Source of the DNA: Anaerovorax odorimutans
Lineage (GTDB): Bacteria; Bacillota; Clostridia; Peptostreptococcales; Anaerovoracaceae
Assembly: GCF_024459955.1 (NCBI RefSeq)
Contig: NZ_JANFXK010000014.1
Location: 48,820-112,819 of the forward strand
Length of the DNA stretch: 64,000 nt
Reading direction: 5' to 3'
Every line of letters starts with the position of its first letter. Position 1 is the stretch's first letter. A model generated the notes under the pieces. That model ran no database searches and was not told where the DNA came from. It worked only from the letters and a program-made list of their open reading frames with translations. The translations under genes were made by a program, and so were the position numbers. Positions 25,836-34,238 of the stretch are shown piece by piece.

Positions 25836-25864
25836 TTGAAATGAGGTTTCCGGTATTATATAAT
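25836..25864 (+). promoter_or_regulatory. promoter of the merR gene, predicting a leaderless mRNA
   Basis: TTGAAA (25836-25841), 17-bp spacer, TATAAT (25859-25864). The ATG that matches the MerR family N-terminus is at 25871, about seven bases after the -10, so transcription would begin at or next to the start codon. No Shine-Dalgarno is visible. Confidence 0.6.
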
Positions 25865-25870
25865 GAAACA

Positions 25871-26719
25871 ATGAAATATTCTATCGGAGAGTTCGCAAAT
25901 ATAGCAAGGGTATCGGTAAAAGCCCTTCGTTATTATGACAAGATTAACCTTTTCAGCCCAAGCAATATAGATGAAATGACTGGGTACAGGTATTATAGGG
26001 AAGACCAGATAACTGAGATACTTCTTATCAAGGAACTCAGCGTTTTTGGGTTTTCTCTAAAAGAAATCGGACAAATTATGGACAATCAAAGTCCTCCTAC
26101 TCTTATCACCGCTCTGAATCACAGAAAATCTGAATTGGATTTGGAGATAAAAAATCTCAACAGGATAAACGCACAGATCAATTCAAAGATTGAAGACATA
26201 AAAGCTAAGAACAGCACATACCCGCTTCTTAATAGAATGAATTTTGCAATACGGGAAATAAAAGAAAAATTTGTCTATTCAAAGAGAAGGATCATCGATT
26301 TAATGGAAGAACCCGCCTTCTGTATGGAATGTGAGCAGGATCTCAAAGCAATGGGCCTTGAAGCCAGAGAACCATATATCGGAATTTACTATTATGAGAA
26401 TATGGAAATTGATGATTTTTCCCACCTGGATACAGAAATATGCCTGTCTGTAGAAAGGCGCAAATTTATGCTTGAAGATAATCGTTTCAAAACAATACTT
26501 GGAGGGAAATATGTTACAGCCATCCACGTCGGAGATTGCTACGGCCCAGACTATAATGATGAACTGGAAGAGACTTATTCGGAAATGATTCGATGGATAA
26601 ACACGCAGAATTATAAGATTACCGGAATTCCCGCCGAACTCCACTTGAAAAACTCTTATGATCCTGATGACCCTGAAAATTGTATCACAGAGATCTGTAT
26701 ACCCATTGAGAGTGTATAG
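25871..26719 (+). CDS. MerR-family regulator with effector-binding domain (BltR/BmrR type)
   Basis: A 282-residue regulator: N-terminal MerR winged helix (MKYSIGEFANIARVSVKALR, then YYDKINLF), a coiled-coil dimerisation helix (about 75-115) and a C-terminal GyrI-like effector domain (about 130-280) of the multidrug-binding kind. The start at 25871 fits the family N-terminus; the upstream in-frame extension does not. It is divergent from the GNAT-permease-ureohydrolase operon, whose promoter has the MerR-type 19-bp spacer. Confidence 0.88.
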   Translation: MKYSIGEFANIARVSVKALRYYDKINLFSPSNIDEMTGYRYYREDQITEILLIKELSVFGFSLKEIGQIMDNQSPPTLITALNHRKSELDLEIKNLNRINAQINSKIEDIKAKNSTYPLLNRMNFAIREIKEKFVYSKRRIIDLMEEPAFCMECEQDLKAMGLEAREPYIGIYYYENMEIDDFSHLDTEICLSVERRKFMLEDNRFKTILGGKYVTAIHVGDCYGPDYNDELEETYSEMIRWINTQNYKITGIPAELHLKNSYDPDDPENCITEICIPIESV

Positions 26720-26871
26720 AATTATTCATCCATAACAAAGGACTGTCCTATTAAGAAATAAACCTTCTTAATGGGCGGCGGCAGGTAAGAGATAACGCTG
26801 CCTAATCCTGCTCATATACTATTCTGACCGGATCGTATCGGCGTTGCCGTAAGGTTGAATATCGTATAACA

Positions 26872-27020
26872 AAAGTTATCCAGATTCGCTTCTTTTGAGA
26901 ATAATCTGGATAACTTTGTAATGGTCTGCGGACTCTTTTTTTAAATTAGGCTGTTTAACAGGAAATGGTCGAAAACAGACCTCTCCAGGCCACAACTTTT
27001 ATCCATAAAGGCGTTTTTTC
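26872..27020 (+). repeat. intergenic repeat R2, copy 1, with a long hairpin
   Basis: The 376-base gap between the merR and beta-lactamase-fold genes contains a perfect 15-bp inverted repeat (26872-26886 / 26903-26917, AAAGTTATCCAGATT and its complement, 16-nt loop). From 26908 the sequence matches 28859-28975 in the same orientation, including AAAACAGACC, CCACAACTTTTATCCATAAA and GGCGTTTTT. No T-run follows the hairpin, so it is not a standard terminator. The rest of the gap shows nothing I can name. Confidence 0.7.
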
Positions 27021-27095
27021 TGCTTAAAATGGATAAGAAACTTCAAATATGGAAAGCTGCACCCAGACCTGAACTTCTGATCCGCATCCAATCAA

Positions 27096-28619
27096 TCAGT
27101 ACACGCTGCCTGCCCTGCGAACCAGCGTTTCCAGCAGCTTCTGCATCTTCGGAATCACAGGATTCTCCGCCAGTCCGTAACCCGCGGCCAGCTTCTGCAT
27201 CCACGGGAACGCCAGCCAGGTGCTCCCCGCTTCATCCTCCCACACGGAAATCCTCAAAGGCAGCTCCAGGGAAATGCTTTGATCCGCCTGCATCAGTCCG
27301 GTTCCCACTTCCGGCGATCCGAAAACCAGCACCGTAGTAGGCCGCAGCTCCTGTCCCACCGCTTTTGCGTTCCGCTGATGATCGAACTTGGCAAAGACCG
27401 GAATATTCCGCTCTGTCAGTGCTTCTTCCAATCGGGTTACCGTATCCGCGGCCGAAAGCTGTCCTTCCAGCAAATAAAGCTTGTTATCGTCGTAATTGGT
27501 GGACAGAAGATCTCCGAACGCTCCGGCGATTCTTCTCCCCAGATTGGTGAAATCCACGCCTTCCTTATTGGCCAGCAGCGTCACGCAGACCAATTCTTCC
27601 GCATGGGTGAACCTGCTGAGGAAAGACGAAAATCCGGGAACAGAACCCTTAATGTCCATCAGTCCCCGATGCTTATAGAACTGCCAGCCCGCCACAGCCG
27701 GAACCTCTCTGCCGTCCGGCAGCTGCCACGGCTTATAGATCAAATCCCGGGACTCCTGACTGTGGATGAGAACAGAACCGGCCAGGCTGATATCCCAAAA
27801 CGAAATGTCCTGCGCCGAAGCCCATAGATCGGAAAACCCTCTCAGCGCCGACGATTCGACCCTCGCTACAGGTTGACCTTCCGGCCCATAGCTGGCCGCC
27901 GATTCTGTGGGATCAATGTATAAACCGTCCGCTTTAAATTTCTGGTGGACATTGCCGGTCAGAGAAACGTCTTCGTAATTGAACTTATCCAGATTCTCCG
28001 CAAACCCGGTTCTGGGCAGTCCCAGATATCGAATCTGCCGTTCCGTAACAAAATCGTGATAGCTCATCCCGCAGGCCCGTTCAATGATCTCTGTCAGCAG
28101 CAGGAAATTGGTGGCGCTCTGCTCCACGTCCATGCCTGGCGTAAATCGCAAAGGCATATCCGCTGTCAACTCCATCAGCTCCCCAAAGGTCCATTTGCAG
28201 AAAGGGCAGAAGGCGTTGTCCTGCCGGTAATCGGCAAGTCCCGAAGCATGGCGGAGCAGCTGCAGCACTGTGATAGCTTTCCATGATCCCGGCGCCTCCG
28301 GAATCCATTTCCCCACAGTATCTTCAAGCTGTAATGTGCCGTCCTCATATAGCTGCATGGTTGCTACGGCGGCAAAGGCTTGAGAAATCGGCCCTGCCGG
28401 CCACATGGTATTGGCTGAGGCCAGTCTCCTCTGCTGAGCGTCGGACACTCCATATCCCACTACCCTGGGTATGTACGGCGCCTGTACAATTGCCAGAGTC
28501 AGCCCGGGGATCTCTTCTTCCTCCATAAACTCCCATACCATCTGATCCACTGTCTTCTCCAGATACGAAACATCTGCGCTTCCCCTTACTTTCATCGTCT
28601 CATGTTCACGTGTATTCAT
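27096..28619 (-). CDS. beta-lactamase-fold protein without catalytic residues, fused to DUF302
   Basis: A 507-residue protein. Residues about 15-350 follow the class C beta-lactamase/serine hydrolase fold (LLRHASGLADY, PG...NFLLLTEIIERACG). The SxxK site reads P77-I-S-Q80 and the YxN site reads Q167-S-A169, so the nucleophile, its lysine and the tyrosine pair are all replaced. Residues about 360-507 form a DUF302 domain (LRPTTVLVFGSPEVGTGLMQ, then LELPLRISVWED). AAGGAG is seven bases from the ATG at 28619. It stands alone between two copies of an intergenic repeat. A binding or sensing role is more plausible than antibiotic hydrolysis. Confidence 0.85.
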   Translation of the reverse strand: MNTREHETMKVRGSADVSYLEKTVDQMVWEFMEEEEIPGLTLAIVQAPYIPRVVGYGVSDAQQRRLASANTMWPAGPISQAFAAVATMQLYEDGTLQLEDTVGKWIPEAPGSWKAITVLQLLRHASGLADYRQDNAFCPFCKWTFGELMELTADMPLRFTPGMDVEQSATNFLLLTEIIERACGMSYHDFVTERQIRYLGLPRTGFAENLDKFNYEDVSLTGNVHQKFKADGLYIDPTESAASYGPEGQPVARVESSALRGFSDLWASAQDISFWDISLAGSVLIHSQESRDLIYKPWQLPDGREVPAVAGWQFYKHRGLMDIKGSVPGFSSFLSRFTHAEELVCVTLLANKEGVDFTNLGRRIAGAFGDLLSTNYDDNKLYLLEGQLSAADTVTRLEEALTERNIPVFAKFDHQRNAKAVGQELRPTTVLVFGSPEVGTGLMQADQSISLELPLRISVWEDEAGSTWLAFPWMQKLAAGYGLAENPVIPKMQKLLETLVRRAGSVY

Positions 28620-28858
28620 GACTTTACTCCTTACTCTTCCTGCAGCACCCTGCATTGCGTTCCCCTTTTTAAATGATTCTCTTATCCCCGCTTAACCTTT
28701 TTCCGGCGTTCCCGTCTGTAACTGTAACTATATATGTTTCAGTTTGCTTTGTCAAGTTATTTTTTCTGAATTTTCTTTTTATTTGTCAGTGCTGCCAAAC
28801 CGGAGTGCCCGGCGCAGGAAAAGCGTTTACCCATTTGCCTTTAATTTATAGCGAATAT

Positions 28859-28975
28859 GGATAATTTTGCAACGGTTCCCGGGCCTGGTTTTTTACAAAT
28901 AGGCCATTTGGAAGAGAATGCTTCAAAACAGACCCTTCCAGCCCACAACTTTTATCCATAAAAGGCGTTTTTCGA
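28859..28975 (+). repeat. intergenic repeat R2, copy 2
   Basis: Same family and orientation as 26908-27020: GGATAATTTTGCAACGG, then AGGCCATTTGG, CAAAACAGACC and CCACAACTTTTATCCATAAA. It lies in the gene-free stretch 28620-29097, which otherwise contains only upstream DNA of the beta-lactamase-fold gene and the terminator at 29047. Confidence 0.7.
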
Positions 28976-29046
28976 TCGGATATGGGGAAACAACATCGGA
29001 TTCAAACGCTCAGACCGCTGGCCAAACCGCAGCCAATTAAAGATAA

Positions 29047-29083
29047 GTGGCGCGGCATTGGATAGAATTCAATGCCGCGCCAC
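29047..29083 (-). terminator. strong terminator hairpin after the YtcJ-like amidohydrolase gene
   Basis: A perfect 14-bp GC-rich stem (GTGGCGCGGCATTG and its complement, 9-nt loop) followed on the minus strand by TTATCTTTAA, immediately downstream of the gene. Confidence 0.7.
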
Positions 29084-29097
29084 CTAGTACAAAGGTT

Positions 29098-30729
29098 TTA
29101 CTCTTTTTTATAGGTTATCTTCCCTCCTGCCACGGTCATGCAGATTGGAATCTTATGAATCTGATAGGTTTCCACCTCAAAGGGATCAGCTCCCAGGACC
29201 GTGAAATCCGCGTATTTGCCGGGCTCTATGGATCCTAGTTTCGATTCCATGCCCAGTTGATAAGCAGCGGAGGCCGTATATCCCTCCAGCATCTGCTCAA
29301 TGGTAAGCCGCTGACTTTCAGGCTGCAGGATCAAGCCCTCCCTGTTGCCCGCCAGCTGTCTGGTTACGCCGGTTTCCATGGAAATCATGGGATTTGCCCC
29401 CTGCTCGTCGACCGGAAAATCACTGCCCAGGCTCATCCTTCCCCCGGCCTGTAAAATTGATTGGAGCGGGAACAGGCGGTCCGCTCTCTCGCCGATGGTC
29501 TTTTTTTCATCCTCCGTCCCATAATGCCATCCGCCGGTGGTATTGGCCGTTATATTCCACTGAGCAAACCTGGGAATGTCTTCCTCCTGCACCAGTTCCG
29601 TATGGGCGTTGGTAATCCTGGTCTTATGGAAACCTGCCCGCCTTATTTTCTCCGCCGCCAATACCGTTTCGTGAATGGCCCGGTCACCGATGGCGTGGAT
29701 ATAGACGTCAAATCCTTTCCCTGCCGCATCCAGACATAAGTCCTGTAAATCCTCTCCTTCCAGCATGGGACTGACACATCGGGCCGCGCCCAAATAGGGC
29801 TTTGACAAGCTGGCTGTCCGGCTTTCCATCGTACCATCATTGATAATTTTCAAGGTTTTCATTTCCAGCCAGTCGGGCAGGAAATAGGTTTTACGCAGCT
29901 GCCGCAATTGCTCCACGGCACCTTCTTTGTCCTCAGGCCGGGCGACAAAACAGCAGCCAAAAATCCTCTGGCGTAGTGAGCGGTCATACGCCATATCGGC
30001 GATAATCGGCAAACCCATCTCCTCCATGAAAGGCAGGGAGCCGCAGTCCGCTATGGCTGTAATTCCAATACTGCTAAAATATTCAAATACTTGTTTCAGC
30101 TGCCGGCGAACGGTTTCTTCCTCAAACAGATTCAAACGTTCACATAGAATTGACAGACAGCCCATTTCCATGAAATTCCCCGTAGGTTCTCCATTTTCGT
30201 CTCTTCTGAAAAAATGAAATCCCGGTACCGGATCCGGAAAGTTCCGATCAATTCCCGCCATTTCCAGCGCTTTGCTGTTGCACCAGCCTTCATGGCCGCT
30301 GCTGCCTGTAATCACAATCGGTTTATCCGGGCAAATGGCATCCAGCTCTTCCTTATGCAGCCGTTCCCTTTCAAAGAACCATTCCGCGTAACCATGGCCG
30401 AAATATGTTTCTTTTTCCGGGTACTCCCCGATATACTTTTGAACGGCGGCTAAAATTTCCTGCCGCCCCATATTCACATCAAGAAGGATGCCGGAAAGAA
30501 AATATGCCGCCATAACCGGATGGGCATGGGCGTCAATAAATCCGGGGAACATGACCCCGCCCTTCAGGTCAATCAGCTCCGTCTCTTCCTGTATGTACGG
30601 CTCCGCGTCCTGGCGGCTTCCGGCAAAGAGAATCTTCCCTCCAGCCACCGCCACCGTTTCCGCCCGGGAGTCCGCCTTTGCCGAACAATAAATGGTTCCG
30701 TTATAATACAAGCTTTCCGCTGTCTTCAT
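29098..30729 (-). CDS. YtcJ-like amidohydrolase
   Basis: A 543-residue metal-dependent hydrolase of the amidohydrolase superfamily (YtcJ/AepA group). It has the FIDAHAHPVM metal motif, a VYIHAIGDRAIHET histidine, TNAHTELVQ and the closing LGSDFPV aspartate. AAAGGAGG precedes the ATG at 30729. Its start overlaps the upstream permease gene by 29 bases, so the two are co-transcribed and the permease probably imports its substrate, likely an amide or N-acyl amino acid. The substrate cannot be fixed from sequence. Confidence 0.88.
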   Translation of the reverse strand: MKTAESLYYNGTIYCSAKADSRAETVAVAGGKILFAGSRQDAEPYIQEETELIDLKGGVMFPGFIDAHAHPVMAAYFLSGILLDVNMGRQEILAAVQKYIGEYPEKETYFGHGYAEWFFERERLHKEELDAICPDKPIVITGSSGHEGWCNSKALEMAGIDRNFPDPVPGFHFFRRDENGEPTGNFMEMGCLSILCERLNLFEEETVRRQLKQVFEYFSSIGITAIADCGSLPFMEEMGLPIIADMAYDRSLRQRIFGCCFVARPEDKEGAVEQLRQLRKTYFLPDWLEMKTLKIINDGTMESRTASLSKPYLGAARCVSPMLEGEDLQDLCLDAAGKGFDVYIHAIGDRAIHETVLAAEKIRRAGFHKTRITNAHTELVQEEDIPRFAQWNITANTTGGWHYGTEDEKKTIGERADRLFPLQSILQAGGRMSLGSDFPVDEQGANPMISMETGVTRQLAGNREGLILQPESQRLTIEQMLEGYTASAAYQLGMESKLGSIEPGKYADFTVLGADPFEVETYQIHKIPICMTVAGGKITYKKE

Positions 30730-32374
30730 TGAGGTCCACCTCCTTTTGTACCGGGTCGTATTTTCTCCCCAACAGGGACAATGCAATACCCGCTGCGGCC
30801 ATAACGATTCCATAGATCAAGAGGATTTTCAGCATGCCATCGAAATTGCTGAACAAACCGCTTCCATATTCCTCTAAATAATATTCCTGTCCCCAATCGC
30901 CCTCATACCAGTTAAAAAACGGCACGCTGATCATCGAATATACGCCGATTATCAGGGCAAAGGCGCCGAACCGGCTCAAATCTCCCCGGGCCAGTTTTGT
31001 TTTCCCATTGATCGGGTAAAGATTCGGATCTGTTTTATGAAGTCCTCCGTAAAAGCGCTTGAAAATAATATAGAATAAAACCGCAATGGGGATTAAGAGC
31101 ATCCCGCCTAAAAAGTAGTCCGTACCGTTTAAAAGCAGTACAATGACGCATACCAGAATCGGGAGCAGCCCGCAGTAATACAGCCCCGCTTTGCCGCCCG
31201 GTATCACAAACAAACCCTTTCGCTCTTCAACCGGATAGAGTTTTCTCATTTTGATTAAGGCTATACAAACAAGTACATATGTAGCCAGGCCGAATATGAC
31301 TTCCAGAAGCACCAGCGCGGTAAATTCAAATTCCATGAGCGCCAGAGTGACAGCCGTATAAAGCAGCACGCTTACATAAGGAACGCCTTTTTTCCTGGAA
31401 ACCTTACGCAGAAATTTTGGGCATAGGTTGTCATCTGCCAGAACAAAGAAGCCTCTGGAGCCGGTAGCCAATTGGCTGTTGAAAATAGCCAGCTGTGAGG
31501 CAATGGCAACCACGCAGAAAACGATTCCCATGGCCGGCCCCATATACTGCGTCAGCACGCTGGAAAATCCAACGCCGCCGCTACTGCCGTCCACAGTCCA
31601 GCTTTCCCAGTTTCCAACCGAAGCAAGTCCGCCAATGGTGGGGAGTACGTAGGTCGCTGTGATCAAAGGTAGAGAAAGCAGCACTGCTTTGGGAATCAAC
31701 TGCGGATTATCCACTTCCCCCGCAATGTTGGGAATACTGATGTAGCCGCAGTACATCCAGATGCAGAGAGACGCGCATCCGCCGATGCTTTCGATCATTC
31801 CTCCGCCCTTGGGCACAAAAGGTTCCATAGGGTTTTGATTCCAGTTCAGAAAGCCTACGATCGCTACCAGAGCAAAGGCCGCGATTACGATTATTGTCAG
31901 GAATGTACTGACCTTCCCGACTTCCTGAATTCCCATGAGATTAATGGCGGTGAAAATCGCGATCAAAATTACTTTGATGCAGAAAGCCTGAAAAACCGTC
32001 AGCTCTACGAAATAGGACAAATAGCCCACGGAGAGCACGATGTAGACCGCATTGGCCACATAAAAGGAGATGGCCAGAAGAAACGTTCCTATAAACCCCC
32101 AGAATTCGCCCAGCGTTCGTTTGACCCAGACATAAGAGCCGCCTTCGTCGGGCATAATAGCTCCCAGCTCCGCTACGCCCATACAAAAGGGCACCGCCCA
32201 GATCAGCGGAAACACCAGCAGCATGATGATGGTCATTCCCGGGCCGCTGGCCGTAATCATTTCTTCAACGCCGAAAGCGCCCGCGGCGCATGCACAATAC
32301 ATGATGGCTATCAGGCTGATCAATCCGACTTTCTGTTTTTTTAAGGCATTGACGCCGTCTTTTTGTCCACTCAT
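30701..32374 (-). CDS. APC-superfamily permease
   Basis: This 557-residue transporter with about 12-14 membrane segments is a paralogue of the permease at 23398-25044: GAFGVEEMITASGPGMT at the start, DEGGSYVW, and WYEGDWGQEYYLEEYGSG near the end. It is followed by the overlapping amidohydrolase gene and faced by a divergent AraC-family regulator at 32577. It probably imports an amino-acid derivative for that hydrolase. Confidence 0.9.
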   Translation of the reverse strand: MSGQKDGVNALKKQKVGLISLIAIMYCACAAGAFGVEEMITASGPGMTIIMLLVFPLIWAVPFCMGVAELGAIMPDEGGSYVWVKRTLGEFWGFIGTFLLAISFYVANAVYIVLSVGYLSYFVELTVFQAFCIKVILIAIFTAINLMGIQEVGKVSTFLTIIVIAAFALVAIVGFLNWNQNPMEPFVPKGGGMIESIGGCASLCIWMYCGYISIPNIAGEVDNPQLIPKAVLLSLPLITATYVLPTIGGLASVGNWESWTVDGSSGGVGFSSVLTQYMGPAMGIVFCVVAIASQLAIFNSQLATGSRGFFVLADDNLCPKFLRKVSRKKGVPYVSVLLYTAVTLALMEFEFTALVLLEVIFGLATYVLVCIALIKMRKLYPVEERKGLFVIPGGKAGLYYCGLLPILVCVIVLLLNGTDYFLGGMLLIPIAVLFYIIFKRFYGGLHKTDPNLYPINGKTKLARGDLSRFGAFALIIGVYSMISVPFFNWYEGDWGQEYYLEEYGSGLFSNFDGMLKILLIYGIVMAAAGIALSLLGRKYDPVQKEVDLNEDSGKLVL

Positions 32375-32576
32375 TTTTGCATACCTTCCTTTCCAAATGA
32401 TGTATTTGGTTCAGTATAGTCTTTCGCCCGGGCCGCGGCTATGCTTTTGTTGCTAATATTTTTTAGAATTTTCTAAATTATTTCATTATTTTTTATTATT
32501 AAATCCGATGATATAATGGAAGAAAGCAAAAAAGAAAGTATTGCCCGCTTACCCCCTGCTTACGGAGGCGTATTTT

Positions 32577-34232
32577 ATGTTAGAAAAGATTACTTATGAA
32601 GACAATCTGCCGGTTAAAGTGCAGATTCTTGAGCTGGGAAGCTATCCCTGGCATTTTCACAGCGATATCCAAATTTGCTATGTTCTTTCCGGCGAGGTGG
32701 AACTGAAACTGACTTACGGCTATTATCATATAAAGGAAAACGGCATTCAGTTCATCCATTCCGAGGACATTCACGGATTTGAAAGTCTGACCGAAACCAG
32801 TAAAATCATATTGCTGAGCTTCGATATCGAATACTTTTCCACACTGTTCCCCAATCTGGGCAACCAGGTATTTTCCATTCACTCCACGGATCCCGATATT
32901 ATCTATACCAGTCAGGCTCTGCTCAGGCGACAGATTTTTTCTCTGGTATTAAAAAGCCGGGAAACCTACGATCACCATCGGCAGGTAATGATTGAAAGCG
33001 CCACCGGAATTTTAAAAACGCTCCATAATGATTTTCGAAACTTTATGATTAATGATAATAAGTCCTGGGAGCATCGCGGCACCCACGACGTTTTTCAGAT
33101 CGATCGAATCAGCCGCATCGTCGCTTACATTTACGCCAACTACAACTGCAAAATCAGCCTTTCCGCTATCGCAGCCGCCGAAAATATGAACACCTTCTAT
33201 CTGTCCCACCTGTTCCAGCGTTTTGTCGGCGCCAGCTTTCGCGATTTTCTCAATATGACCCGGGCTGAGATTTCCGAATATGATATTCTTGCCACAGATA
33301 AAGCTATTTCCAAGATAGCCATGGATGTGGGTTTTTCCAATTATAACTATTATGTCGATTCTTTTAAAAAATGGTTTGGCATGCACCCCAAAGAATACCG
33401 GCAGAAATTTCGGGAGCGAACGGTTATGTTCGCAAAGCCTCAGGCGCGGATTTTACCCTTGGACGCAGTTCTGGATTTGATTGAAAAGGATTTTTCCAGA
33501 ATTACGGTTTTGGAAAATTCCAATCCCCAAAGAAGGCATATTACGCTGGACCTGGCCCAGCCCCAGAGCCTCCGGTCTGTCCCCGATGATGAGCGGGATT
33601 CCCGGTTCTTCAGTCAGGTTTCCGGCCATCTGTTTGAACATGTTCTGGCCGCTAAAAAAAGCGGACAAAAAAATGAAAATCCGGCGCAGCTGTATCATCG
33701 CGCTTTTCCTCAGGACTATTGTATTTCCCTGTTAAAAAGGGCCTCCCAAAGCAGAGATCTTTCTCTTCCCCATCTGCAGGCCATTGATACTTCAAAAAAC
33801 AAAAACGGCATCTTCGCCGTCAATGGCATGAAGAAACCGCTTTACTATCTCTGTATGTTCTGGCTCGACCTATATGGACAGATCTCTGATGCAGGGCCTG
33901 GATATATTGTTACGAGGAATCATGAGAATTACAGCATCCTGGCTTTCAATGACGATCCGTTGGTTTCCGTGGACATGACCTTCAATTTTGCTAACATTGC
34001 CCAAAGTCACAAGCTTACGCAAAAGCTGCTGGCTGCCTCCTCCTCTTGTATCGACTACTGGTGCCAGCTGAACTTTCAGAACCCGATTAACCCTCATGAT
34101 TACGAATGTATTGAGCAGATGACCGTGCCGAAGGTTTCTTTTCAGATCGTGCCCAGTACAAAAAACCACCAGCATTCACTGCTCCTCGCTCCTCTGGATA
34201 TCGCCCATCTGAGTTTTACATGTACCGGCTAA
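32577..34232 (+). CDS. AraC-family regulator with shortened GH39-like C-terminus
   Basis: A 551-residue protein: N-terminal cupin-like sensor (WHFHSDIQICYVLSG), AraC HTH (about residues 165-285, ending GFSNYNYYVDSFKKWFGMHP), then a C-terminal segment ending in a GH39-like beta-sandwich stretch (NGIFAVNGMKKPLYYL, GPGYIVTRNHENYSILAF). The homologue at 38172-40247 has a complete GH39-like TIM-barrel region before that stretch; here it is reduced to about 70 residues. GGAGG lies eight bases from the ATG at 32577. Divergent from the permease-amidohydrolase operon, which it presumably controls. Confidence 0.85.
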   Translation: MLEKITYEDNLPVKVQILELGSYPWHFHSDIQICYVLSGEVELKLTYGYYHIKENGIQFIHSEDIHGFESLTETSKIILLSFDIEYFSTLFPNLGNQVFSIHSTDPDIIYTSQALLRRQIFSLVLKSRETYDHHRQVMIESATGILKTLHNDFRNFMINDNKSWEHRGTHDVFQIDRISRIVAYIYANYNCKISLSAIAAAENMNTFYLSHLFQRFVGASFRDFLNMTRAEISEYDILATDKAISKIAMDVGFSNYNYYVDSFKKWFGMHPKEYRQKFRERTVMFAKPQARILPLDAVLDLIEKDFSRITVLENSNPQRRHITLDLAQPQSLRSVPDDERDSRFFSQVSGHLFEHVLAAKKSGQKNENPAQLYHRAFPQDYCISLLKRASQSRDLSLPHLQAIDTSKNKNGIFAVNGMKKPLYYLCMFWLDLYGQISDAGPGYIVTRNHENYSILAFNDDPLVSVDMTFNFANIAQSHKLTQKLLAASSSCIDYWCQLNFQNPINPHDYECIEQMTVPKVSFQIVPSTKNHQHSLLLAPLDIAHLSFTCTG

Positions 34233-34238
34233 AGCCTG

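Noticed and set aside
27096..28619. Beta-lactamase antibiotic resistance gene
   Set aside because: The catalytic Ser, Lys and Tyr/Asn positions are all replaced.
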